From positions 32,886,628-32,950,627 of the forward strand of contig NC_065576.1 of the NCBI RefSeq assembly GCF_937616625.2: a stretch of 64,000 nucleotides of DNA, read 5' to 3'. Origin of the DNA: Mercurialis annua. Its lineage: Eukaryota; Streptophyta; Magnoliopsida; Malpighiales; Euphorbiaceae. The position numbers were made by a program, and so were the translations under genes. How positions within the stretch are numbered: position 1 is the first letter of the stretch; each line of letters starts with the position of its first letter. Shown here piece by piece: positions 32,960-44,481 of the stretch. The notes beneath the pieces are model-generated. The model was not told where the DNA came from. It saw nothing but the letters and a program-made list of their open reading frames with translations, and did not search any database.

Positions 32960-34499
32960 TGTGTTGGGTTTTATAGGTTCATAACGCAGCGGAATTTCAA
33001 AAATTTATCTAAAAACCCAAACCAAGATCCATGTAATTCGAATTAACAGAATAATTACTTACTTGTATGTCGAATTCAACAGCAATGTAGGAAGGAAAGA
33101 GGTGGTTCTCTTTGGTGATACCTGACCTCGGATCAGAAACGCCTCCAAAAGAACGCGTCCTCTACGAGTATCCACACGAACAGACCTTAGCCAAAACTAG
33201 TGCTTGTGTGCTAGCACTATTGCTTCACAAGCAATTTCGAATTTTAGTGATTTAGTGAATAATGAATTTCGTCATTCTCAAACCCACTGCTTAATGAGTA
33301 TTTATAGTGATAAATAACACTAGGGTTTGAGACAAATTCGAATTTCAATCTCATTGCAATTCTACAAGTTTATGTTTATCAAAAACTCCTTTTTGATAAT
33401 TATCCATATATATTAATTACTATATTTATTATCTTCCAAAAATAATAAATTAAGGAAAACACTTATCCTTAAATTTCGAATTAATATATATATATATTAC
33501 GAATTATATATATATAATTAATCACTTAATCACATTGGGCTTGTACAACCCATAACTGTTTTGGGCCTGTTCTTAGTGTGCGACCCTGTAGGTTCATATA
33601 ACGTTGGCAGTAGGCTCGAAATCCCTATTTCAGCCCACAAGTCATAAGTGGCCTCTAGCAAGACATTATGACTACCCAAGTTATATGAATATCGATAATC
33701 TGATTTAACCATTTACAATAATATTTTAATCCCTTTGTCTCTCGATATCCAGATTGAATATAAGGCATAGTTATGTCATCCTTATAACATTCAATCATTA
33801 GTTTCTTGACTCTAAGTAGACTGAAAATGATAACTTCTTATCAATTAGCATGGCCATGCATTTACTTCAGTCTATCTTCTTCAAGGGGCCCATAGATATC
33901 TTACTCAAATAAATGAAGAACAAATTCCTTCTCAGTCACTCACATTTCTCACATAGTTACTTTCATATCCAATGACAATCTATTCCATTATCCTGTTAAA
34001 GATAATGTAAGACTGTATCAAAATATGAAATAGCTATGTAGAAATCCATGATGATTTCAAGGTCAAAGGATTATACTAATAGAACTGTAATGAGAATTAC
34101 TTATGACAGTGATCTATGTAGTATTCTCACAGTGGGTCATCCAGTGCTTTATTTCTCAAATAGCACCTATGATTTGACTTAATATCTCATATACATGATT
34201 AGTAAAACATAATCATCAGTCAACATCATACTAGTCTCAATGTTCTATTAAGACTAGGGATAGATGGTATATAATTCTTTTATTAAACCTAAGGGTTCTA
34301 CTATCAAGTCACGTACTCGATGACCTTAGAAAGAATTAACCATTCAAGTATTTTAATCATTAATATAAAATGATAAAAACTGCCAATCAATAAATAATAA
34401 AATGATAAAGTCAAAACACGGTCAAACATGATTGACCTAGTGCATATCACTAACATTCTGAATATACGATAAATGATTAGAATTTTCATTCAAAAGATC
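32960..34499. mobile_element. LTR-like insertion (possible solo LTR) in the LINE
   Basis: A 1540-bp block that breaks the LINE. It is flanked by a direct repeat TCATTTC (32953-32959, 34498-34504), of which five bases would be a normal LTR target duplication. One end reads TGTGTTGGGTTTTATAGG followed by CATAACGCAGCGGAA, a sequence common at ends of plant Copia-type LTRs. The exact ends and the superfamily are uncertain because the right end lacks a clear CA at the duplication. Confidence 0.6.
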
Positions 34500-34504
34500 A
34501 TTTC

Positions 34505-35032
34505 AATTAGTAATAGAGGAGCAAGAAGAAACAAGGCCAAACCACGAAGAATTCCGCTTAGACGAATGCAACTTCCAAACCCATTTAAACAATAAGTTTT
34601 GATTTTCTAACCTGCAAGTTATGAACACCCAAACCACTAACATAAAAATCAAGGCAAATAACATTCCAAGAAATACGGCAAAACTCTAGAAGAAGTATTA
34701 CCTTTCCAGATAAATTTTATGCATATATGACTCAATCTCAGCTTGAACACTAGTCGGCATAGCAAGAAAAGACATAAAATAAATGGGCAAACTATAAAGA
34801 ACCGATTTCAAGAGAACTAACCTCCTCGCTAGCGATAACATAGAAGCTTTCCAAAAAGCCAATTTGGTTTTAAACCTCTGAATTACATGATCCCAAGTAG
34901 ATATAGGAGTCTAATGCACAGCTAGAGGTAAATAAAGGAAACAAATTGGAAAAGATTCAATACGCCAACCTGCTATATTCACAACCAACCTCAAATCAAA
35001 ATTTGAAACATGAATTCCAAGTAAAGATCTTT
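34505..35032 (-). pseudogene. LINE ORF2, region after the RT
   Basis: The minus strand near 34690-34810 reads VLYSLPIYFMSFLAMPTSVQ in broken frames, the region following RT in plant LINEs (usually VLSSLPTYFMS). It is bounded by the Mutator-like element on the right and the LTR-like insertion on the left. Confidence 0.65.
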
Positions 35033-35851
35033 GAACGAAGGATCACTTTACCCCCCGAACTTGGCACAAAGTATCAAAAACGTCCAAATTAGCAAAATCG
35101 GATAACTTTTACCCTGAACTTGGCAAAACCGTTTCAAAAACACCCCTATGCTGATGTGGCACCTTAAATGGAGAGTGAGGTTCTAAATTTAAAATAATTA
35201 ACTCTTATTAACTTAATTAAATAAAATATTTAACTTTAATTAATTTAAAATCCATCTTCCTCCACCACCACCATCCCTATTCCTCCACCTCCACCGACCA
35301 CCACCATAATCAACCGCCCAAACCCATCCGACACCGCCGGAACACCGTCGACGCGGCTGAGACACGAACGGGGTTCGTCTCTCAGACGAAGAGACGAACC
35401 CGTTCGTCTCTTTGACTAACCCAGGTCGGGTTCGTCAAACAGATGAACTGAAGTTCGTCTCTCAGACTGTGTTCATTTGAGAGACGAACTTCAGTTCGTC
35501 TCTGACGGTGAGCGGCTGCCAAAAAAATTTCCGGCAGCTGCTCATCAGATTTAAAAAAAATCTACTTTTTTTGGCAAAATATACAAAGAAGTTCTTTATA
35601 ATTTTAGTTAATATAATTTTAATATGTAAGGTTTCAAAATTAAATTACATTTTTTTAATTATTATGGACTAATTTATACAATGTTAAAAAAAATTAGGAT
35701 TATTTTAAACCTTTTGTCGTTAAAAACCACTTAGGAACAAAAAAACCACCACCAAAACCGGAGAGTGTGTTTCATTCTCTTAGGTGAGAGTGAGGAGCAG
35801 GTTTTTTGTACCAATTTTGCCAAGTTCAGGGGGTAAAATGATCCTTCGTTC
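35033..35851. mobile_element. Mutator-like element with a GC-rich interior
   Basis: An 819-bp element with terminal inverted repeats of about 40 bp (GAACGAAGGATCACTTTACC at left; GATCCTTCGTTC at right). A perfect 10-bp target duplication AAAGATCTTT flanks it (35023-35032, 35852-35861). No transposase is present, so it is non-autonomous. The interior 35270-35520 is GC-rich, with CCACCACCACC runs and a strong hairpin at 35440-35500 (GAACTGAAGTTCGTCTCTC and its complement). Confidence 0.92.
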
Positions 35852-36054
35852 AAAGATCTTTTATGAAAATTGATTTTTAAACTTGAAATCAATTCGAAGC
35901 AACGTAAGATTCCAGTCAGATTACGAAGCTGATCCAACTCAAAAGGCAGAAAAGTAAAGATCTTTTATGAAAATTGATTTTTAAACTTGAAATCAATTCG
36001 AAGCAGCGTAAGATTCGAGTCAGATTACGAAGATCCAACTCAAAAGGCAGAAAA
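35852..36054 (-). repeat. Tandem duplication of about 104 bp within the LINE
   Basis: The sequence starting AAAGATCTTTTATG at 35852 is repeated at 35956, with a few substitutions and a 3-base gap in the second copy. It lies in the LINE reverse transcriptase, next to the Mutator-like element, whose right target duplication is the first ten bases of the first unit. Confidence 0.9.
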
Positions 36055-36788
36055 AAATGGTATCATCAGCAAACTGCATAAATGAAATTGGATCTTGAGT
36101 CTCTGAATAGGCAAAACCATTTATAAGGAATACATCTGAAGATTTTTGCAGGATACTTTTAAGACCTTCAACAGCTAACACAAAGAGATATGGAGAAATC
36201 AGATCACCTTGTCGAACTCCCCTTTTAAGCGGAAAAAGGTGAGAGGGACTTCCGTTCACAAGAACCGAAGAGAAGGCAGACGATAAACAACTATACATCC
36301 ACTGAAACCATTTATTAGGAAATGCCATAGAACGCATAGCATACTACAAATAAGTCCAGTCTAAATTGTTAGAAGCTTTGTGGAAGTCTAATTTCAATCC
36401 AAAAAACTTTTCATTCCGTCTTTTTGCATAATGAGATAACTTATTTGCAATCATGGCATAGTCCATAATACTTCTGCCTTTAATAAAAGCATGTTGATGA
36501 TCCGAGGCAGAAGAGGAGTAAGTATGATGGAAATACATTTAGAGAGAAACTCTTAGATTCCATTAACCAGACTAATAGGACGATAACCACAAATATTTGA
36601 TGAGTCAGACACCTTTGGAATTAAAACTATAAATGAAAAATTATTTCCGCCAGTCAAAGAATTGCAGTTATGAAAGGAGTTAAAAGAATCCAATATTGTC
36701 ACCTTTAATAAACGCCCAAGAACGCTTATAAAAATAAAATTAAATCTGTCTACCCCTGGAGCTTTACTTTCACCGCAAGAAGCAAGAG
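36020..36788 (-). pseudogene. LINE reverse transcriptase fragment
   Basis: Minus-strand frames show the ordered RT motifs: ESKAPGVDRFNF, FIVLIPKVSDSSNICGYRPI then SLVNG, DHQHAFIKGRSIMDY, GVRQGDLISPYLFVLAVEGL, and the catalytic box as FADD (QFADDTIFFC, near 36065). Several frame breaks separate them, so no enzyme could be made. The family is L1-type by motif pattern. Confidence 0.88.
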
Positions 36789-39460
36789 TGTAATATCCCG
36801 TCAAAATTTTAAAATTTAATTTGGGAGCTTCGGAAATATTTTGGGTCACTTACGTATTTGAAATTCGTTTTTGGTTTGGTTAGGTTTGTTTTGGGTTCGG
36901 TTTGTCATTTGTGCCTTTTTATTTCGGCTGGGCCTTGGTTTGGCCCAACCTTTCCTTTTGAAACACAGGTCTCGAACGAGACCTGTGCAACTGCACTGGT
37001 CTCCTTCGAGACCAGTGTGTGCAGTTGGTGCACGATACTTCCACTCCGGATTTCTCTCGATTCTTTCACTATTTTAAAACGTTTTTTAAACCTAAATTCA
37101 TTCCCACACTTCATACTAACCCTAGCCGTCATTTTCCTTTACTTTTCTCCAAAGAAAAACGTTGCCATTCTCTTCCAAATAGGTAAATGTTGTTCTTGAA
37201 TTTCAGTTTTGTTCTTTTGCACTACTTCCGTTTTTAATCAAATTTTACATGCGTTTCATAACCAAAATAAGTTCTGATTCTCTCCAGCGATAGTAGACTC
37301 ACTTATCTTCGAGACCGAACTTCATTTTCGTGAAACGGTACGTTATCTTTTCCGTTATAGCCTCCGTCGTTTTATCGTTTTCAAGTTACATTCTGTTTTG
37401 AATTCTAAAACGATATCTCCGTATTTTGATTCGTTCGTAGCCGTTTCTAGATCGAATTCAGTTCTGTTTCTTCCCCGTGATAGTAGACTCATTCCTCTTC
37501 AACTTTGCTTTTGCTTTTTTGCCAAAAGGTACGTAAATCAATCCATTTTAGTCGTCGCCGTTTCATCGTTTTTACGTGTTATTTTGGTTCTACTTATTTC
37601 AATGTTTCTGTCGATTGATGAGGATTGCTTAAGTGAGTTTCTGCTATGTTTATGATTGTTATTCCATGTGTTAATGATTTGTCAATCGTTTGGTATGATT
37701 ATTAGCTTGTCGTTTTGGTTTCTCAGTGATTAAATCTTCGGTTGTTCTCGAACTCGTTTTTATTTCTGAAATTTTGATTACTGTAAATCATTAGGAGAAC
37801 GATTGCTCGTTTAGTTTGGTTTACAGAAATCTTCATGCTATCCTAGTTGTTATGTTTCACATAGGTATTGAGAAATTGTGAGATTTGGTTTTGAGAAGTT
37901 AAGTTTCGTTGATGTTGAGTTTCGTTGGGTTACTGCAATCATAGGTTATGAATTCGGGATTGTGATTGTTGAGGATAATGACGTGTTCTTATCCTATTGG
38001 TTATTTTGAATTACTTTTGGCTAAATAGTGGTTTCAGTCACTGAGTTTTTGTGTCTTGAATCTATTGATTCCTAAAATTATCTTTTAACTGTTTTTTTTA
38101 TTTTTGATTTTAATTTACGAAATTGATTTCGACTTATTAATTAGCGATTTAAATAATAATATTATTTATAATTTGAAATTACTTTGGGCATTAATACTTT
38201 AAACTTAAATTAATATTAATCTTATTATAGTTTATTTATGATTTTATAAATTGACTATATTAAATGAGACTTGGGGATTTCATTAAATTTGAAAGTTTTC
38301 AAATTAGATATATTATTTTTTAGACCAAAAAAATAATATTTGGGTTATTTAAAAATTAAATTAATAATTATTATTAATTATTATTTAATTGATAATTTGA
38401 GATTTTGGCTTAGAATGCCTTTGTGATTAAAGTTATATTTTGGCTTTATTTTGTTATTTATTTATTTGAGATATTTTGCTGATAATTATAATTACTTAGG
38501 TTTCAAGTTATTGAGTTCATTTTGATATTAATCAACATTTTTATTAAATATTAAATTATAAACTGTGGTTTATAATTCTGGTTTATGGTTGGGTCGGATT
38601 ATACTTGGGTCGCCCGACATGTGGTTTTAGCTTGGTAGTTTTAAGAAACTCGGCTAACCCACTATTTGTGGAATGGATTTTATTTAACATTTAAATATTA
38701 TTTTAATAATATTTCCGGATTGGAATTTATGTGTGACCTCAATAGTCTTGAATAATTACGGCATTATAATTTAATTGAGAACTGTGTGCACCGGTAAGTA
38801 CTCTGTGATCGGCAGACTAATGTCTTGCTTACGCTGGTATATGACGAGGATATGTTCCCGTCCACTCTGAGTTTATCAGTATGCTATGTCATACTTACGC
38901 TGGAATGATTTCAATAGTGTATTCCATTATCATATTTTATTAGTATAAAGTGTTTTGATTTTAGGGTTTTAAACTTAATGAGTGTAAATAGTATTGCGAA
39001 CTCATCTTAGTATATATGACTCCGTTATTTTCCCAAATATTCCAGGTTTATGATTTGAAAGCTGGTCCACTCCGATTCTTTCGATTCCTCGGAGATTTTA
39101 TGTTATTTAAACTAGTTACAGTTTTCGAACTCTTAGACTGCAGTAGAACTAGTTTATATACTACATTTGTTATTGCACTTTTGGATTGTCGATTTGATCG
39201 ATTGTTTATTGTTGGCATGTTTACTCTGAATTATTTTATTATTATATTTAAGTCATGATGTTGAGCATTTCAGATATTTAAGTTATTCATATTAGAACTG
39301 TAATATAAATTGCTAGACTTAGGTTGGAGTTTCGGTTGCCTCCGAGCAGGTTCTGCAGGTTAATGTGTTTGATTGATTTCTGCGAGGCTTGCTACAGGTT
39401 TTGGTGCGACCATACCCATACTCTAGCGCCGGTCACGATTTATGAAATTGGATCGTGACA
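36789..39460 (+). mobile_element. Solo Tekay/Del-type LTR in the LINE
   Basis: A 2672-bp LTR with ends TGTAATATCCCG and GATCGTGACA, flanked by a perfect 5-bp target duplication AAGAG (36784-36788, 39461-39465). There is no internal domain, so it is a solo LTR left by LTR-LTR recombination. The LINE text is continuous across it when it is removed. Compared with the solo LTR at 47310 it lacks about 320 bp before the GTGTGCACCGGTAAGTACTC block, which explains its shorter length. Confidence 0.95.
36964..37027 (+). repeat. Two hairpins in the solo LTR (36964-37027)
   Basis: First hairpin, 36964-36987: CACAGGTCTCG, loop AA, CGAGACCTGTG (11-bp stem). Second, 36988-37027: nested stems CAACTGCA/TGCAGTTG and CACTGGTCTC/GAGACCAGTG. 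Both stems are perfect. They lie just before the presumed transcript start region of the LTR. Confidence 0.92.
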
Positions 39461-40136
39461 AAGAGCTGCATAAATTTCAGATTCAAAAAAAGGCCGAATT
39501 AATGAATTAGCTTGATCCAGCGATAAAGATCTGATGGCAAGATCAAAGATATCAATTGGAACATCATGAAATTTTTCATACAAAGATAAAAACAAATACC
39601 GGATATGAAATTTAATGTCAGCTGGCTCAGAAAAAGTAACACCTCCAACTGTGATAGTTGAAATAAGGTTGTATCTAAAATGCGTCGAAGCAACACTGTG
39701 AAAAAACTTCGGATTTTTATCCCCCTTGATACACCATTGGAGCCCAGACTTCTGAATCAATAAACTTACCACATGTTTTTTAGCTCCCCACAAATCCATT
39801 TTTGCCGTAACTAAACGAACGTTTTCTTCCTCTGAAAAAGAACGCGTGTGTCTGCAGCAATATCCAGCCTAGAAATTTCCTCATAAATCTCCTTAATTTT
39901 ATTAATATGATCTTCAAACACATAAACATTCCAGATTTTAATCATATGCCAAAGTTTGCTTAACTTGCTGACAAGAGGTAACAGACTCTCAAAGAAAGAA
40001 ATACAGCCAAGAATACGAAATAAAATTTTGAAAATTAGAGTGATTCCACCCAGCGTCAATAGCACGAAACAGTTTTATTCCCCAATCCACCTTGACGTTG
40101 GACTGTAATAAAATCGGGACATGATTAAACATGCCT
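39461..40136 (-). pseudogene. LINE ORF2, region between endonuclease and RT
   Basis: Two frames on the minus strand carry LWHMIKIWNVYVFEDHINKI and GLQWCIKGDKNPKFFHSVAS. They match the linker of plant LINE ORF2, where the second motif usually reads WLKEGDRNTKFFH. The last codons (EIYAAL) are followed directly by the solo LTR; on the other side of the LTR the text resumes with SCGESKAPGVDRF. Confidence 0.8.
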
Positions 40137-40689
40137 CTAGGAATGGCAGATAGAGAGAGAGAGAGAGATCTCCAAGCGTTTGCAACTAAAATTGAATAGA
40201 AGCATCTGCCAATTCTTGATTTCCAATTGGAATTCCTCCATATAAAAGAATGCCTTGAAAGGCGAGCTCCAATAATTCTGAATCATTAAGGAAATCACAA
40301 AGAAGAAACATAGAGGCGGGGTACCAAACACAGATAAGACGTTATGTAGGAACCAAAATCTCACTGAAATCTCCAGTTATTCAATAATTCTGTTATTCTA
40401 TTATTCAATACATAGAGTTCCAACGGGTGCCCTTAACAATTGAAATATTACTCAATAACACCGAATTACAAATAAGTAAAAGACCACTAGAGGTACAAAT
40501 AGAGGGAACCCAAATAAAATAAAATTGTAAATTTGGCCAAAGCTTTCTAACAAGAAAAGAGTCAACATCTTCTCTTTTTAATTCCACCACACCAATAAAA
40601 GAGAGTTTATGTTTATTCACCAAGTTTCTAATAAAACAATGCTTTCAATGATTTAACAAACCACCTCTATAATTCCATAAAATAAAGTT
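40137..40689 (-). pseudogene. LINE endonuclease fragment
   Basis: The minus-strand frame at 40405-40623 reads KLSFIGVVELKREDVDSFLV and then RKLWPNLQFYFIWVPS with SGLLLICNS. This is the apurinic endonuclease region of plant LINE ORF2, whose usual form has an IGIVETK-like start and GGILLIWN. Frame shifts separate it from the next part. Confidence 0.75.
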
Positions 40690-42190
40690 AAAAGGTATTG
40701 ACATAAAAAGCTGGAAAGAAAACCTAGACAGAACAAGCATTCAAGATTTCTTATTCTCTAAATCTTGCTCTAAGTTCATGATTTACTGATTAACTGTTGT
40801 AGCTTTTGAATCCCTGTGTAGAAAGCCTAAGGAATGCCTCACATCCCAACATCACAACATCACTTTGTTCATGTTCTCAACATCATAATCGGAAGCCTGA
40901 TTGTCTGAAGATACTTGCAGATCTAGGCAAGAAAAAAGGTTTTCTGAAGGAAAATTCTGTTTGTGAGCTTATTTATTTCTTGTAGTAATATTGGCTAAGT
41001 TCAGAGGTGGACTGATACAAGGAGGAGTCAAATATGCTGCAATTTTAGAAATCAATGATTCTGAACGTGAATAATTAGAAGTAGCCTCCAAAAATTCCAT
41101 TGTAGCTATTGCTGTGTTAGGAACGACAGTATCAACACACGAAGAAGATTGGTTTTGGTTTTCAGGAGTGTCAAACTGTTTCTTCCCCTTAATAGTTGGA
41201 CCATGATGATACTGCTTCTTAACATCAATATGATTTGCTCCTCACTAGTATGTTAATCATTAGGTTGAAGAGGAACCATATATACATTTGACTTCTTACA
41301 AATATTAAAATATACTAGTTGATCCACCTCAAAAACATACACTATGAATTTGAAGTTCCTTACTTCCATAGGGAATCATTTATTAATCCAACCATTCGTT
41401 GTTGAAATCAGCACGAAAGTAGTATCCAACCTTTCCTAAACATACACTAATGGACGAACTTTAATTTTTTTCCCAAAACAATTAGCAATTTCTTCATACA
41501 CAACTGGTGACCAAAGAGATAAGAGAACTCATGAGATTTATAATCAAGTCATATGAAGAGTATGAATATGAAAAGTCGTGGCCTTGGAGAATGAATGAAG
41601 AAATCCATCAACTTCTTAGATTTTCCATCAAGAAAAATCATTAAATCCAAAATTGATTTAAACGTAATAAGAATTAAACATCAACCTATAATAGATACAT
41701 AGTGAAAATTAACTTCCTTGGATTGCAAATAACTTCTAACCTCCAAAATTGATTGAGCTGAGATAGCTCATGCCATAATATAACGATCTAACCAGTCCAA
41801 ATTACTATCCAAAATATTATCCTGGTCCAATGAAAGCTTTACCTCTTGAGCTAAGTATTGGGAATCCGCATTGCAGCTCTGGATTGGTGAAGTCATGTTG
41901 GCATAAGAACAAGTATGACGATGAAAAGGCTGTACAGTTTATTTCTACATAATCTGTTTCTTGTTGATTAATGATACCTAGCTCCTTCTGCAATTCCTCA
42001 AAGAAACATGATCGATAGGCACGTAACCTGAATTGCCCAATGGTGATCATATTCAGTTGTTTTGGAATTCAGCCAATCTCAACACCTTCAACTGATCTAA
42101 GAAAACCAAAACTACACCATTGCTATGATAGTTTTCATGCAAGAGAAACCTTTCTATAAACCTTGTATTTTTCAGAATCTTTCTAACGGA
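40690..42190 (-). pseudogene. LINE ORF1 remnant (DUF4283-type region), weak
   Basis: Heavily broken frames on the minus strand upstream of the endonuclease. Readable pieces such as DWLDRYIMAWAIS and, after a gap, ITFKSILDLMIFLDG fit the ORF1 of plant L1 elements, which carry a DUF4283 domain. It lies in the correct place before the endonuclease. No intact motif of a zinc knuckle was found. The call depends mostly on position. Confidence 0.4.
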
Positions 42191-42231
42191 TCAAAACTCA
42201 CAACCTCACCCATCAGAGTAGACACATCTAC

Positions 42232-42600
42232 TTAAAAACCAAAGAGGATGTCATCATGACCAGTACTGATCCTACAAAATATTAAAAGAATAAGAAAAAT
42301 TAGAAGAATGCCTTCATAAACCATTTCATTTAAAATATCAGAAAGACTTCTACGAGGATTTTCAAAAGGTAGCCATCGATGCATAAAATAATGACTAATT
42401 AAAATAGGAACTAAAGCCCTCGATGCCTTGCACTCAAGTGCTAAATCGGCCGCAAAAGATGACTCGACAATAGTCATAAGAGAAGGAATAACAATCACTT
42501 TAAAAGAACAAAACCCATCCTCAAGATTAGAAAAAACAAATCTATGTTTAACGAAGAAAAACTTAGACACCCAGTTCTTTGAAAGAGGTAGTTTAAACAA
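42232..42600 (-). pseudogene. Tat-type antisense ORF (gypsy-type putative transposase domain), C-terminal part
   Basis: The minus-strand frame begins KLPLSKNWVSKFFFVKHRF. This resembles the part of the plant gypsy-type putative transposase domain (PF04195-like) in which a W-(x)n-FFFV motif is typical. It continues with SFAADLALECKASRALVPIL. The preceding part of the same protein lies at 52471-52740, on the far side of the Athila element. In Tat-lineage Ty3/gypsy elements this ORF lies antisense near the 3' LTR, which fits a plus-strand LTR at 53.2-54.1 kb. Confidence 0.55.
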
Positions 42601-42620
42601 AGACCGCTCATGCCTACTAC

Positions 42621-44253
42621 TGATAGGAGCAAAATACGCATGTGTACTTGAGCTGTTCTCGTGCGCTTTTATTATATTTTATCGTGTTTTTTGAGGTATT
42701 TGTGTGCGTTATTCCATGTGTGAGCTTTTCAGGAACAATGGAGCATTACAAAGTGTTTTTGGACTAAAAGAGGGAAGAACCAATGAATCGGAGAAAGGGC
42801 GAAGTCTTGAAGCAAAGAGACGCTGAAATCACATTTGAGAATTGGACCCCACTACACTATTTGACGATTTTGGATTAGTTAGAGACTTCTTACGAGTTTG
42901 TGTTCTTCATAAGAAATAAAGTAGACATCTTAAGCTTTAAAAGGGTTCAAGAACCAACGTGTTTGAAGGTTTTTACATTGAGTTACGATGTTTTGAAGTT
43001 AGTAAATGTGTAGCAAACAATCAAGCAAGTGTTCGATCTAGCTCCCCACTTAAGTGAAGGGCTCAATCGAGCTCTAGGGTTAAAAATGAGCAGAAACTTG
43101 TGAGAAATAAAGGGCTCGATCGAGTGATGAAGAAAAATTGTGTTGAGAGCTCAAATTTGAAAGAGATACAACTTGGGATCACTTCCATTTTTGGCTAGAC
43201 ACAACTTGTACTTGGTGCCATTGTTTACCATTTTTTAAGCCTTATATGAGGCACCTTATCTACAAATTAGGTATACACTTCATATAGAATATTTCACCTA
43301 CTTTTTGAATCTATTAGTTAGGAGTAGAATAATTTCAGGGCTTTAAGCCACCATCTACATTTAATTTCCAGCACTTTTATTTCCACCATTGTTGAACACA
43401 TTTGGAGTTTTGAATGAAGTTATTTCCTTATTGTTTAAGATTTATCTCTTCTAATCACAAGCTCAATCTAATTAACATCTATTAGAGGTATGATTTCTAG
43501 CTTTTTAATTAGTTATTTTTCTTCAATTAATTGTGTTCTTGCCTTAATGGATAAGCCCCCATGTTTGGGGGTTAATATGAATGCTTGATTAAATGCTTGA
43601 TTTGGGTATGTGATTGGCATGTTTGTTATTCTAATGAATGCTCTAAATCTTGTTTTAGTCTAGCTACCTAAAATATGATTTTAGATTAATTAGTTCTTTG
43701 AGAGAAGGCTAATTGGTTGGATCTATTAATTAGGAACCTAATTTTTAGCGCCACGAGAGTGGGTTAGGATTTGGGTAATCTTTGAATTGATTTGTTAATT
43801 GCTCGCTTATTAATTGATTATGCTTGGTGTCGCGAGAGTGGGTTAGGTTTGATTGATTAATGTGTGTGCGGTTTTGTGGTTCTTTGAGACTCAAGAAAGC
43901 GGGAATGATGCCTTAGGAACAATTCGGTTCTTATTTTATTTCCCATAATCCATATCCGATGATTGTCATGTCTAGGCACTAGTATCAACCCTCAAGTGTT
44001 TTACCCATAGTTTATCGTTTCATTTTATTGTTTAATTGCTATTTTAGAATTAATTGCGCGTTTAGTTCAATTGTAGCTCAATTGCTTGTTTGCTCCTTAT
44101 AGTTCATAATGATTCTTAAAATCTTGTTTGCTAAATGAATTTAGATTAGGAACGAAGATCACTCTCACTAAACCATTTTCCTTATAGGATTCGATCTCGG
44201 TCTTGCCGAGGATTACTAGTTGCGACTCCGTACAGTTGTGGTGGAAACCAACA
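42621..44253 (+). repeat. 5' LTR of the second Athila element
   Basis: 1633 bp, from TGATAGGAGCAAAATACG to GTGGAAACCAACA. It matches 50668-52346 along its length with many differences. It contains CTCGATCGAG-type repeats near 43020-43135. Confidence 0.93.
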
Positions 44254-44258
44254 AATTT

Positions 44259-44276
44259 TGGCGCCGTTGCCGGGGA
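44259..44276 (+). promoter_or_regulatory. Primer binding site, tRNA-Asp type
   Basis: TGGCGCCGTTGCCGGGGA lies five bases after the 5' LTR end. It is identical to the site of the other Athila element at 12744-12761 on the minus strand. Confidence 0.92.
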
Positions 44277-44481
44277 CAATTGTGTTTAGTAGAGTGAAAG
44301 TACTTCTTAATCTTTGTCGAGTTAGCCTTTTATTTTCTGTTTTTACTTTTCGTTTGTTATTTTGTGTTTTATTTATTTACGCTCGCTTTTGTGTTTTTAA
44401 GTGCCCAAGACATTTTGGACTTCATTAGTTTACCTTCAATATTCTTTTTGATGGCAATTATGGTTTGAAAGGAGTAAAGGA

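Larger units (their letters stand above)
31807..42190 (-). mobile_element. Decayed L1-type LINE, interrupted by three insertions
   Basis: A non-LTR retrotransposon on the minus strand, read from about 42190 down to about 31807. Fragments of ORF1, endonuclease, the endonuclease-RT linker, reverse transcriptase and the C-terminal zinc finger occur in the right order. It is broken by a solo LTR (36789-39460), a Mutator-like element (35033-35851) and an LTR-like insertion (32960-34499). Many stops and frameshifts are present. The left end near 31807 has a short T run that may be the remains of its poly(A) tail. Ends are approximate. Confidence 0.85.

Noticed and set aside
36858..37199. 113-codon frame in the solo LTR, plus overlapping frames on both strands
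   Set aside because: They cover the hairpins and leader of an LTR, have no known domain, and are not kept in the sister LTR.
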